Source: Acanthaster planci
Lineage: Eukaryota > Echinodermata > Asteroidea > Valvatida > Acanthasteridae
Reading direction: 5' to 3'
NCBI RefSeq assembly: GCF_001949145.1
Contig: NW_019091488.1
Span: 131,350-195,349, forward strand
Length of the DNA: 64,000 bases
The first letter of the stretch is position 1; each line of letters opens with the position of its first letter. Below the pieces are notes generated by a model. The model made no database searches, had not been told where the DNA came from, and saw only the letters and a program-made list of their open reading frames with translations. Positions 37,636-48,604 of the stretch are shown here, in pieces. A program made the translations under genes and the position numbers.

Positions 37636-38140
37636 TTTTTGGACTCAAGTTGAATCGAGTCGTAGCCTAGTGATTTTAGTCGAGTCGAGTTATTAGGCAA
37701 AAAGGCGAGTCGAATTGAGTCTAGTTTTTAGCTCTAGTCAAGTTGAGTCACGAATACTTGAACACAATAAAAAACAAATAAAAACCTGAGAGAAAGTCAT
37801 TTTTTGGCATTTAAAAAGTTTCTATTTCTGGGTTTCTACATTTGGTCACGCCACATGTCACTCTTGAGGATAATAATACATGACATGAATATTAAAAACC
37901 GGCTCTTTAAATCACTTGAAATTTTTTTTGCCAAGACGTTTACTTTTATTTTTTGGACTTGAGTTGTGTTATCTTTTACTCGAGCCAGGTCTTCTGATCA
38001 GGGACTCGAGTCAAATCAAGTCATTTGCTCGCAGTGACTCGAGTCCAGTTGAGTCGAGTCATTTACCCATCGAGACTCAATTCGAGCCGTCAAATATTAG
38101 GACTTGAGTCGGACTCAGGTCAAGTCAATGACTTGAGTCG
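37636..38140. repeat. Degenerate GAGTC/GACTC pentamer repeat in two blocks
   Basis: Blocks at about 37,636-37,760 and 37,955-38,140 consist largely of imperfect GAGTC, CGAGT and AAGTC units with palindromes such as GACTCGAGTC. AT-rich unrelated sequence separates them. No convincing coding potential. Confidence 0.8.
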
Positions 38141-38959
38141 TTACAACTCTCACATGAAATTCCGACATTTCCAAACACAAACTAATTTCATCGGGGATGC
38201 TAGCCCGAGTGATACATCAAAACTAAAAGCTCTGTTCTGTTTTGTGTTTACCATATAACGAAATAACTGAAATGTGGCTTCAAAACTCATGTTGTGGGAT
38301 CCGACAACGAATGCCACGACTTTCCGCTTCTTTACACAGATACGTCAATAATAGGTTTACCAACAACCCCCCTTTTATAAGGTTTTCTCAAAAGATGCAA
38401 ACGACAGAGGACCACTGTCCATTATTTTAAATTATAGGTCCATGGAACAGTCGCAGTGAAAACGGGATAGAGGCCTAACTCGAAGTACGCAATTGAATTA
38501 ATTCAGGCAATAATGGAGGTTAACGTAATCGCTTGTGCAAGCCACACTGATCTCTTTGGAAATATTTGGCTTTTTAATTTCCTGTTCCGGACTGGTGCCA
38601 AATCACTGCTGTCTTCTTGTATAAGAAAGAGGTTAGGGTGCGTAGATGGAAATCAGCTGACCAGAAAATTAGATCACCCAACAGAGAGTCATTATGGGAT
38701 CGTTTCCTAGAGAGCCTCGGAACTTGCACTTACATTGGTTATCTCATCTCAGTATTTGGATAAAAAAGCTTCTGATCGTTTACCTAAACGAGGGCATCGT
38801 GACAAGCAAATTCATTTTGGCCCTTATAAAGTTGACTTCAAATTGTTTGAACCCTCATTTAAATGCTCTGGTCTACATGCGACGTGTATAAAAAATGTTA
38901 CAGATTTTGTTTTGCTATTTCAATTTTTTGTGTTTTGGAGCCTGACTTGTTTTCAAGTT

Positions 38960-39184
38960 ATTTCAAATTTGCATTTTCATAAATAAAACTGCAATATCAT
39001 CCCAGGCAATGAACCTGAAATAATGACTGATTTATGCATAGAATTAATGATGCTGATGCTGCTGATGCTGCTGATGATGATAACGATGCTGACGCTGCTG
39101 ATGATGATGCTGCTGATGATGATGATGATGATGATGCTGCTGCTGCTGCTGCTGATGATGATGATAATGATGCTGATGATGCTG

Positions 39185-39235
<51 letters not shown>

Positions 39236-39242
39236 ATGATGA

Positions 39243-39274
<32 letters not shown>

Positions 39275-39640
39275 ATGATGATTATGCTGTTTTTGTTGTT
39301 GTTATTATTTTTAAAGTATTTTGATGCTGGCAACTTCAACTTCATTGGCAAGTTATCGTTGTGCAAGTATATTTCAATACGCAGGCGCGCAAAGTTTCCT
39401 CAGAAATCTTTCGAGGTTCAAAATTTGAACATGAAAATATGGAAACTGATTATTGTCTCGAGTCCTGATTAATATCCCAGCAACAGCGCCTTCATTCGAA
39501 TGGAAATGCTTGGACAATTTTCAATGTTTAAAAAAATCCACTTTTCATAACGCTCCACTCCCTAAACTAAAAGAAGAGTACAGAGAAGCAAAGAACAAGC
39601 GAGTTTAAGAAAAAACTTTACGGCGTGGATCCTTTAAACC
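38960..39640 (+). repeat. Dispersed repeat, copy 3, interrupted by a trinucleotide microsatellite
   Basis: Begins TTTGCATTTTCATAAATAAA and CATCCCAGGCAATGAACCTG, is interrupted by the GAT/GCT array, then continues GTTATCGTTGTGCAAGTATA, GGTTCAAAATTTGAACATGA, GGAAATGCTTGGACAATTTT, AAGAAGAGTACAGAGAAGCA and GGCGTGGATCCTTTAA. Confidence 0.65.
39047..39285 (+). repeat. (GAT/GCT)n trinucleotide microsatellite
   Basis: About 240 bases of GAT and GCT triplets in alternating runs with very few other triplets. Long open frames of poly-Met/Leu, Asp/Ala or Ser/Ile arise on both strands purely from the repeat and are not genes. Confidence 0.95.
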
Positions 39641-41038
39641 ACGTCGCTTCAGTCCTCCCCGATTCTCCTGGCCACCTGGGGTGTGTAGCACGTTTTCCCC
39701 GAAGAAATATTTTGGCCCCATAACATATCTCCACTTCGAAGTTAAAAGGAAGAAAGACAAAAACGGAAGCGCATGCAGGCGCCGAATATTTGACCTGAAA
39801 TCCTCGCTGACAGACAGGGCGGTAGTTTGGCGCGCAAATAAGGAGTAATAGGTCAAAGCTGTCTGGCTTGCGTGAAATATCTTCTTTGGTGTTTCACCCA
39901 CAATCTCGACTGATCCTAATTGCTAGCGTTTTCTTTCTTTAGCCCCAATGATCGGTGAAGTATCCGATTTTGATTCGGAGGAGTGGCAATGGAAAATAAC
40001 TTTTTTAAAGGACTGTCCGATTTTCATCTGTAGGGGAAGTCCTAGAGGGAGGCAGCATGTTGCGCTGCCGACGTGCCGCTGATATTTTGATTGAGATTAC
40101 GAATGTCGCAAAATAGAAAATCTGCATGATTTCTTTCTATAACAAGTTTAGTTATACCAGACGGTACGCCACTTAAAGGGGGGTGCGCCATATAGGGTAA
40201 AATTGACTCTATTTGATAGTTTTCAACGGCATTATATACAATACGTTGGATTAACCCCTCTTTTATGTCATTAATCAGCAAATATTGGCGTTTTCTGTGT
40301 GCTTTTTTAGTCTCCGCCTGAGCTCTTCGCAAAAACATATTGAAATCGGTCGATGAGGGCAGCAGACAATAAATATGCATGTGAATAAATACCACTTTAC
40401 GTCCAATACGCCAAAAACGGCAAACGCCAAAAATTCATGAGAAGCCGTTGTTTGAAGAATGGATAGCAAGCAATACCTCCTCCTAAACACATGCAAAATA
40501 ACAATAAACCTGCAGCGTAATGACATCATACTTGGTTCACATGTGTGCTTCCCTATGTTCCTTTTTAAAGCACAGGTGACACACTAGGAGGGCGCTATTT
40601 GAGGTGCATAAATTTGAAGTAATCATAGAGATCATATAGTAAAGCTAGAAGTGTCAGGTCTATTCTTGTATGCTATGCCAAGTTTACGCAAGAACAGCGC
40701 AACATGATGTTTTATTACGCTGCAATGTAATGCGCACCCGCTTCCATCACGTGTACGCGTTCTGTCTGCGAGGTTCCAAGTTGTTCTTGCATAATGGTAT
40801 AAACAATAATGAATGTTTATGAGTGTAATATGGAAAGAATATTGTCATGAATTGAAAGATGAAATGTTCCATTCAACGAGCCTCATTGAATGGATCTTGA
40901 AATATTGAAATATTCTTTCCACTGCAAGAATGAAATACATTCATTATTTGTTTTACATAACATCTAATTAGATCTTTGTCATATGATTGGAGGATAACAT
41001 TTATAAAATATGAATATAAATAGGCCTAAGGTACTTAC
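39641..41038. other. Region downstream of the minus-strand exon
   Basis: Further exons of the minus-strand gene should be here or at lower coordinates. A minus-strand frame at 40042-40395 (117 codons) is protein-like in part (RAQAETKKAHRKRQYLLIND) but lacks clear splice support, so it is not called. Confidence 0.35.
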
Positions 41039-41189
41039 AGTTATACATTCTGTCATCTGCTTCTTCTTGGTCCATTACATAGACTTCTCCAAACTTGGTG
41101 TCCTTGTAGATCTTGTTGCTCTCCTTGAAGGTACCACGGTTGGTTATATCCATATCCCTGGATGTTAGAAAATGACGATGCAGCTCATA
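41039..41189 (-). CDS. Internal coding exon of an unidentified minus-strand gene
   Basis: Read on the minus strand, an acceptor (GCAATTCAG) at 41190 opens an uninterrupted frame of 50 codons ending in a canonical donor, GTAAGTAC, after 41039 (phase 1). The product contains MDITNRGTFKESNKIYKDTK then FGEVYVMDQEEADDRMYNC: charged, soluble and protein-like in composition, unlike the surrounding spurious frames. A second acceptor (ACATCCAG, exon from 41157) would give the same frame. I do not recognise the family. The remaining exons should lie at lower coordinates, but I could not identify them. Confidence 0.6.
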
Positions 41190-41356
41190 CTGAATTGCAC
41201 GCATTAGCTATTTAGTGTACAATGTGCCGCAGTCTCTTCGTTATCGTAGCCCACCGTAAAAACCCCACAGGTACTGGTCAAGTTCTGCTAGGGATCGCAG
41301 TTCTACCTCGTCTAAACTTGTACCACCGTTCCTCACGTAAGTTCTAGTTTACTCAC

Positions 41357-41431
41357 GACATACTGAATTTGCTTCTGCGTATTATTTGCATCCACTCCGT
41401 CAGGTAATTCGGCAATTGCCCTGTCATTCAG
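41357..41431 (-). CDS. Possible upstream exon of the minus-strand gene
   Basis: On the minus strand, TTTTGTGTATGTTGCTAG precedes a 75-base frame encoding LNDRAIAELPDGVDANNTQK then QIQYV, followed by the donor GTGAGT. It is phase 0 at both ends and so can join the exon at 41189. A second protein-like stretch (NGGTSLDEVELRSLAELDQY) lies at about 41,240-41,335 in another frame. This may therefore be one longer exon broken by indels rather than a true short exon. Family not recognised. Confidence 0.4.
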
Positions 41432-41460
41432 CTAGCAACATACACAAAACTGCTTGAACT

Positions 41461-41472
41461 CGCCGCCATTTT
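41461..41472 (-). promoter_or_regulatory. YY1-like start context AAAATGGCGGCG
   Basis: Minus-strand AAAATGGCGGCG matches the AANATGGCGGC element that often covers the first ATG of TATA-less genes. The ATG (41469-41467) has ideal Kozak bases, but its frame stops after 13 codons. It either marks a transcription start with later translation, or the sequence carries an indel. Confidence 0.35.
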
Positions 41473-44400
41473 AGTGATCATGGGCATAATACACGCCCTC
41501 TGTTGACCAATTACGTATTGAAGACTCCTTCGCGTGATCAAACTGCATAATACCCAAAATGCACGGTGTATATAGAGTACTGAGTGACTACGTCACACGC
41601 ACAAGCTATTAGAACGAGAATCAGCCTGTGTACCAACACTTTTAGCGGGTATACCTACGGTGTGATCTTCTGTATACTCCAAATCAGACATGACTTGAGT
41701 TGCACGTACACACACAGAAACCTTACAGTGATGTTACTTTGTTAGCCCCATAAATAGTGCTGACATGCTGGACTACCTGTGGTCATTGGCCTATCCATCA
41801 TGGCATACATACCCACAAAAACCAATATTTTCTGAAAATTAAACCAAGTGATAATTCAAGATGTCAAGATTTTCATCAGCATAATAATCACATACGATAA
41901 TAAAACATTTAATAAATACATGTACATAAATTGATACTACAATACACTTCAGAAAGGATGCTGTAGAGGGGTACCCAATTGCCCTCTGACATCCAATAAA
42001 CAGTTACTTATCCAGAGCACAATTGCCAAAAACAATTTGCTGTCAGGTATTTGTGGATTTCAAAGTGAAAGAGAGAGGGAAAAATGGACCGTCTGTATCG
42101 GCTGACAGATTTCTTTCTAGAATTTCATGAAAACAAGTCAGCACATTTTTACAGTAGGCAAGAGTGAATTGCACTGCAGATAAGTTAGTCTAAACATTTT
42201 TGTGGAAATTGTTTTTCCCCTAAAAACAATTGGATGGATTCTCAGGCGCAACGCACGATAGGAGACAGGCGACGAAAATGGCATATATGGAACTGGAAAA
42301 TGGCAGAATTGGGGCACAAGAAAAAGTAAGAGGCGACGGACGACAACGGACAACGGACGACGCGTGACGGACGAAGGACGACGGCAGATATAGAATTCCA
42401 TACTATGGAAGAAATAAAAAAGAATACGACCAAACCAAACAGCGCCCTCCTGTTGTGTCCGCCATACCCCTTGAGCTTCACCTTGAGCGCTAACTTCTCA
42501 TTTTTTTGCGTGCTTGTATAACCTTCGAAATCAGAAAGAATGAATATCGAATTATGTACTCTAAATGCAACGCGCATCGGGTACTGCTAAAATCCGATTT
42601 AAAAAGTCGTGGTGCGTATGTGCAACGCGTGCGCACACACGCGGGCGTTGTTTGCGTAGAGCAAATTGAGGCGCTCATTTACTGATTGTGTGTTAGTTTT
42701 TGTGCGTATCGGTTTTGATGACGTATCGTTTACGAATACAGACTCAGATATGCAAATAGCCGTACAAAAGTTTGAGTTTTCCATAGGTTTGTGCACAAAC
42801 ATGGATGCGCCCAGCAGGCATCACTCCATACCTGGTTCAGCGCTCCAGTATGATATATAGCCCTATGGCCCTACTTCAAACATGCAAAGGGTAGTGAGGT
42901 GGGGCGAGATCCATCGAGCCCTCATAGGAAACCGCACGTGGCCAAAGCGTGACGTCATTATGTTTTAGGCCTACTGCGAGTCCGTCTGCCTGTTTAAAAA
43001 AAATAATGTAATGCTGCCAAACAGGTTTCGAGTGCCAAACCAGTTCTTTCGTCCCATCAGATTTCGAGTTCCCTCTCGGATCTATCAGTCGCAGGAACGG
43101 GCAGTGCAGATAAACCATGATCCCAATGTAAGAAAAAATTAATGTTATTGTCGTGCCCTGGTAACATGCAATTCAATCCACCTGGCTTTGGGACAGTGGA
43201 TTAATGTCTTTCCCTTCGGAAGAAGGTGAAAGTGGACGTGTTTGGAAAGTATGCAACACAACACCGACCCAATTAACCCTGATGACTCTCGGCAGACTAG
43301 ACACTCATCCAACTCATCTCCTGACCCACATTTTCTTTTTCTTTTCTGTGTAGAAGTCATCAATTTGAATAAATATAATCAAACTCAGCCGGTCGTTAAA
43401 ATAAAACCGGAGAGTTGAGAGAAAAAGCTAGCTCTTCAGAAGTATGTGGATTACCCTTCATGTTTCCAAGACGATCAGCTATCACGACTCTTCGTGCATT
43501 GTTAGTATTCTGATGAACATGGGCCCCCAGTTTCACAAATTCGGCCTTAGTGACTGTTCTCTTGACCGAAGCACAGACCGTTTAAACAGGAATGCGCAGC
43601 TTTGAGCGGCTGCAGTGCAAAACAAAACAAACCAAAACAAACAAACAAACACCCCAACAAACAAACAAACAAACAAACAAACAAACAAACCAAAATCAAA
43701 AAAGTACGATCTCGGTTCCATGCGTGTTTTAGATTGTTCTCGACATTTCTCGAGAAAACTCGCAACCACGCGACACGTGTTGTTCATAAGTTTCAGTTTA
43801 TTTGTTTTGTATTGACGAACTAGTTTTCTTCATACATGACCTTTAAGAAAAAACAAGCTCTACATACTGAAATTTCTGTAAGGTTTAAAATCTGATTTTT
43901 TCTCTGAGATATAACAAAATCAGTTTCATTTTTCAGAGTAACACTTCAAAGATCCGCATGACTGGGGCCGTCCTTTTAAATTCACAAGTCTTGACTGCCA
44001 TTTACGTTTATATAGAAGATATTCATAAACAATTATGCATTTTTCTCGAAAGTGGCTAAATACTACTATTTCATTCTTTCTTTGAGGATGTAGTTGCATA
44101 TTGGAAGACAACTTTTGTGTGTTTTTGACTTATCTAATCAGTTAAAATTATTTTAAAAACTAAAAACACGAAAAAAAATGCTTTTGAAGATATTGCGACA
44201 GGTGGCGCTGTTTAGCCCGTTCTACGCCGGGACGGTCAAGATGTAATGCCTTTTTAGAAGGATATAAGTCACAGCTACTGACGTGCACGTGATTGGGGTT
44301 TAAATGATGTGCCCATCCACGTAATGTACATTTAGTACGCTCGTAATGTCATGCGCACGTGAAAGTTTTGACCTGTGTTATTATTCAAAATAATGGAATT

Positions 44401-45714
44401 GGAAGTCCAGCTCAAACGTCTTGATACTCCACCACTGAGCTAGTCAAGGTTGGGTCGTAGGTTCCAATAGATACAACAGTACGCACGAGGTGAAAACTCG
44501 GCTGTTAACGGAATCTTGTCCATAAATCTTGCCAGTGTGACATGCATAAGAGCTTGCTTTTGTCAGTATGGCAAGAAGCCAACAAATCACCTATTTTTGG
44601 TGTGATAATCATGTCCTTTGTCAGTGAGTCTAAAAATATATCTCGTCAAAATCTTGTCAGAATGACCCTGCTGTATGGTGTGACAAAAAGAACCTGTTGT
44701 GTTCTACCGACAAGAACAGTAATTTTTGTTGCCGTGATACATCGAATGTTTTGGTACAGCGTGTAGAGTGGCACACAGTTACCAGCGAAACGAATGCATT
44801 GTTGTAATTAGTGGCATTAACGCTATGTGGATTGAAAAGGCCGCAGATACCCTTCATGCGCGTCGACAAACAGCGACACTCGCTACACTCTTTTTCATTG
44901 AAGTTCTTACTATGCGAGTAAACTTTCACGAAGGACGTTTCGTTCATAAACCACTCTGTGAGAGGTGTGCATTAAGAAGCAGGTGATGACGAAGCTTGAA
45001 ATGACCCGTTCAGGCACGTACACTTCTCGTCAAGGACTGAAAGGAGGCTTATTTGATACCAAGTGAAATGTGGAAGGATATAGATCTCCCGTGCATGTTT
45101 GCACGAGCTGGAAAGCAATTGCCGTACCTACCATTAACCCTGAAGATTCCAGTTATGGCTTAAATTATTACATGTGCGTGGTTTGTCTCACTTCGAAGTC
45201 TTTAGGAGTCCTGCATGCAATGGGCCTATTTGCCGGCTTCACTTTTCCAAATCGGCAGCCAATAATTCAGGGCTGTAAATTCATTTATAATTCTCAAGCG
45301 ATTCGTCATCGTTGCCGTGACCGCTGAAATTGGGTCAATTACACAGTTTTGCTGGCGTGCTCAGGTCTCCCGCGTTAACTCTAATGAGTATGCTTTGAAT
45401 CCGCTTGATTTCTCTCGTCACTTCGAACAAGCTACGGCGTGCCCAGATATTTCCCCAGCGGCAAGTCCAGACAAGCGTGATTGCTTTCACGGTCAAGACG
45501 ACTACCGAGGGGGAAAACCTCGCTGCATCTGTGTGTGCTGTTGGCTCTCCACATCAGACCCATCATGGTGTTGACAGCCATGGTCCGTGCCGTTACTGTT
45601 ACAATCAGATTGTAAACAGATGTGAATAATGAGAGGCAGTATATCCTTGATATCTTCATAGAACCATGGATCTCGCTCAAGTCATGCACAAATATCAAAT
45701 ATGTACGTTAAATC
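41473..45714. other. Gene-free stretch, with upstream flank of the minus-strand gene
   Basis: Contains a GGACGAC-rich patch at 42,330-42,385, a CRE at 42,950 and the CAAA repeat. No coding sequence recognised. Confidence 0.5.
43617..43690 (+). repeat. (CAAA)n microsatellite
   Basis: About 75 bases of CAAA/AAAC repeat with few interruptions. It generates spurious frames rich in NKQT or CLFV. Confidence 0.9.
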
Positions 45715-45882
45715 CGGGCGATTCACAATAGTTCGCCTCCAAAAGTTTGCAACGCGTTGACCAATTACAGTGCGCAAAATCTGTGGACCCTTTCCAAACG
45801 CGCAACAGATCGACAGATTTTGCGCCCTGTGATTGGCCAACGCGTCGCAAACTCTAGGAGGCGCACTACTGTGACACGCCCG
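45715..45882. mobile_element. Palindromic MITE, copy C
   Basis: Same family, about 168 bp and probably the best-preserved copy: CGGGCGATTCACAATAG...GTTTGCAACGCGTTGACC on the left and GGCCAACGCGTCGCAAAC...GTGACACGCCCG on the right. Confidence 0.85.
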
Positions 45883-47934
45883 TATAGGCATCACGATTTT
45901 ACAGGGAGAGAGTATGACCATTTTCAGTGTCTCCATACGCACGCGTACTGTACATTCTGCAGCGCCAAAAGAAGCAAATTTATACCAAGATCGATACAGC
46001 AATGGTTTTAACATGGATGATGGAGAACTTGTTCAAGCTAAGCAACTGCCGAGAACTAACGGAGACAATAGATTCAACCTGAGCTCCTCCCCTCGCAGGA
46101 ACACCCAATTCACCCTTCCAACCGGTGGCGGATCCATCGGGGCAACTTGCCCCCCTTGACTTGAAGAAAACTTATAAATTTTGTTCGTTTGTTTTTTTTT
46201 AACTGAGATTACTTCACAAGTGAGTAGAAAAAAAATAATCACTATATTTATTTATCAAATAAATGGGCTGTATTTTTCTCCCCCATTTTCCTGTGAGCCC
46301 AAAAGTGCTTTTGCGTTTGAATTTGGCCCCCCCAAACACCAAAAGCTGGATACACTACTGGTTTCAACCTTTTTGTTTCACATTTACTTGCAAAAACGTG
46401 CAGCAAATCAGGGACACGCGAAACATCTTTTTGAAATCAAGGAAAGAAATACAATGTATTGGAAAGCTATTTCGAGCTGTTTCAAAAAGATAAAAGTAAC
46501 AAAAGCAGAAGAATAGATAGTCCTCGATATACACTATACGTCAATGCACACACGTGGGAAGATGTATAGTCGATGTCTACCTTAACTTTTGTTGATGGTA
46601 CTTAAACATTTAGCTAGGCACCACAGAACCCCAAAGAAATGAAGGGATCGTCTGTATCATTTGCAGTACGAATGTACGCTATCGGTGGCATAGATTCATC
46701 GTTTCAAGTTTTCACAGTAACCTAGAACACCACACTTTCGTTATTTCGAGGCTGTACACGCTAAACACTCCTGGGTCTCGTTGACCCCAAATCTGAGTCC
46801 AAGTTTGCTGAATCCCTTTCCAGGTCAAAACGACGTTGTTATTTTACAGACCACTTTGACCCAACTGTTTTAAGAGTGTGGCTGACCTTTTTCAAGAGCC
46901 AAAAGCGCGTGCGATTCCAAATGCCTGAGACCGAGATTTCCCCTTGCACATGCCTGACATCGTCGCTTTCGATCTTGGCCAATTATTCTAAGGAACCAAC
47001 GGGGTGCTCTAACCTGAAGACGCGCCGGCAGCATGAACGCATGTTTGGCTATCGGATATTCCGCTGAAGTGATAGCGGAAGAGCAGTTTCTCTGAGCCAT
47101 TTAGTGTGAGTGGCGTGTTGCCGAGTGATGGTCGAGTGCGCTCCTTGTAGCATCACTTAAACAGGAGAACGAGTATAGCCTCTCTGACATACATATAGGA
47201 TACCACGTCGCCCGCTGGATTGCGGGGGGGGGTTGCCGCGCTTGAGTCAACTTTGTCTTCACATAACTTAAACGTCTGGGAGACTGAAAGAGAACATCGT
47301 TTTCTGTTGCTCTACAGCTGAAGCCGTTATAAACTTAGATGGACAACAATTGACCACCTGCAAAAAATCTCTCGACACTTAACCAGCCAATGTCTAATAG
47401 AATAAAGGGCTGTACTATGGTCTGATGTTATATATCGCTGACCGTACCTATATTCGTCTTGAGGTGTCAGAAAATACTATGTAAAGAGTAAAACCCGACA
47501 ATGTTGTTTTCTCCAAAGGTCCCATCCACTTATGACTCCTTGCTGCCAAAAGCAAAGCCAAAAGCTAAGGCAAAAGCAAAAAATAAATAACCACGGCACT
47601 GAGCATAATACGAGTATAATCCTTGTAAAGAAAAAACATTTGTATGGCACAAAATTCATAAGCAGTTGTCGACTTCAGCAATTATTAGCATACCACCCGT
47701 TGATCTGTATCAGACAGACCTGTGCTCCACTTTCTCTCTTTCCTTTTACAGATGCTTCATCACCGCTGAATCTAGCTATCCTTGCCAGAAAATTGTTCAT
47801 AATGAGGCCCAGCAAGACACGCTGGGGCCGTGCCAGCGACGAGACTCTCAAGGGCAGTTAGAACAGCTTGGAGTCCCGATCGATCTTCCATAATCGTGAT
47901 CTGACAATTACACTCAGTTGGTTGGGACATCAAG
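45883..47934. other. Gene-free stretch
   Basis: G/C-run repeat at its start; otherwise no recognisable coding or RNA feature. Confidence 0.5.
46110..46420. repeat. G/C-run-rich degenerate repeat, third locus
   Basis: CCGGTGGCGGATCCATCGGG, CCCCCCTTGACTT and TTGGCCCCCCCAAACACC, the same composition as the other two loci. Confidence 0.4.
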
Positions 47935-48040
47935 AACACACTATCCGCGATTAATACTCCATTAATCTTGAACAGTTTGGAGCGCGACTTGAGGTAGCTT
48001 TTGATGAACGAAACTGCGCTGGGGGAAAGCCACAACATTT
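47935..48040 (-). mobile_element. Short LINE reverse-transcriptase fragment
   Basis: The minus strand encodes LSPSAVSFIKSYLKSRSKLF followed by KINGV, fitting the W/FxxSYLxxRxQxxxINGxxS motif of CR1/Jockey-type reverse transcriptases. Similarity is lost on both sides, so this is only a remnant. Confidence 0.45.
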
Positions 48041-48507
48041 TTGGGTTGTCGCCGTGGTTTCCGGTTTTGAAACACTTTGACGTGGGTACAACCTTAGACC
48101 TGGTTAACAGTGGCGTTGCATTGGAGGCAAGCAGGCGAGGGTTCAGAGAAATGGTATTCCTCCAATATTAATGGCTGTATGAAAAATAAGAGGTTGTAGA
48201 TAAGCAACTCGGTCTTCGGGTGTACCGCGGTAACTCACCTATAACCACAGCAACAGATGAGATACCTGCCGAAAAATCCCAAGACGTCAAGGAAACCAGC
48301 AGGAGGTTGCTCTTGGTGTGTTGGTAAGTTTGTTTCTGCATTCAGTTGGGGACCCTGAACAATAGAGGACAATAAGGTCCCCGATTGACAACTGTGTACA
48401 AAACATATGGGTGGTCTTCTAAAGAAGTACAAACAAAAGGGTCCCCAGTTGCAGGCAAATACACACTTATAAGACTTAAAGGTTTTCATGGTGAAAGAAA
48501 CTAGATC

Positions 48508-48509
48508 NN
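48508..48509. other. Assembly gap (2 Ns)
   Basis: Two Ns directly abutting the 38-bp palindrome. Confidence 1.
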
Positions 48510-48604
48510 GAACCGGGGAATAACTCGACGTTTCGAACAGTGTACTCTGTCCGTCTTCAGTCTCCTGAGTACACTGTTCGAAACGTCGAGTTATTCCCCG
48601 GTTC
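48510..48604. repeat. 38-bp perfect palindrome next to a 2-base gap
   Basis: 48510-48547 is the exact reverse complement of 48567-48604 (arms begin GAACCGGGGAATAACTCGAC), with a 19-base loop. It abuts NN at 48508-48509 on the left and TCTCAGAACCACACATACTC on the right. It is either a hairpin element or an assembly artefact at the gap. Confidence 0.9.
48527..48560 (-). ncRNA. Hammerhead-like motif in the 48.5 kb repeat
   Basis: The minus strand reads CTGAAGA-C-GGACAG-AGTACA-CTGTTC-GAAAC-GTC. This has the CUGANGA and GAAA core strings around a 6-bp stem, then a GTC. A complete hammerhead also needs stems I and III, which I cannot establish; the extra C before the stem is non-canonical. Weak candidate, stronger because a diverged copy keeps the pairing. 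Confidence 0.25.

Noticed and set aside
39023-39472. Long open frames on both strands across the GAT/GCT array
   Set aside because: They arise from a trinucleotide repeat and would encode only homopolymeric Met/Leu, Asp/Ala or Ser/Ile; no flanking gene structure.
44395-44475. tRNA-like stretch with TAGCTCAGTGGTGGAG on the minus strand
   Set aside because: A-box-like sequence is present, but a convincing B box exists only on the opposite strand and no cloverleaf closes; at most a decayed SINE.
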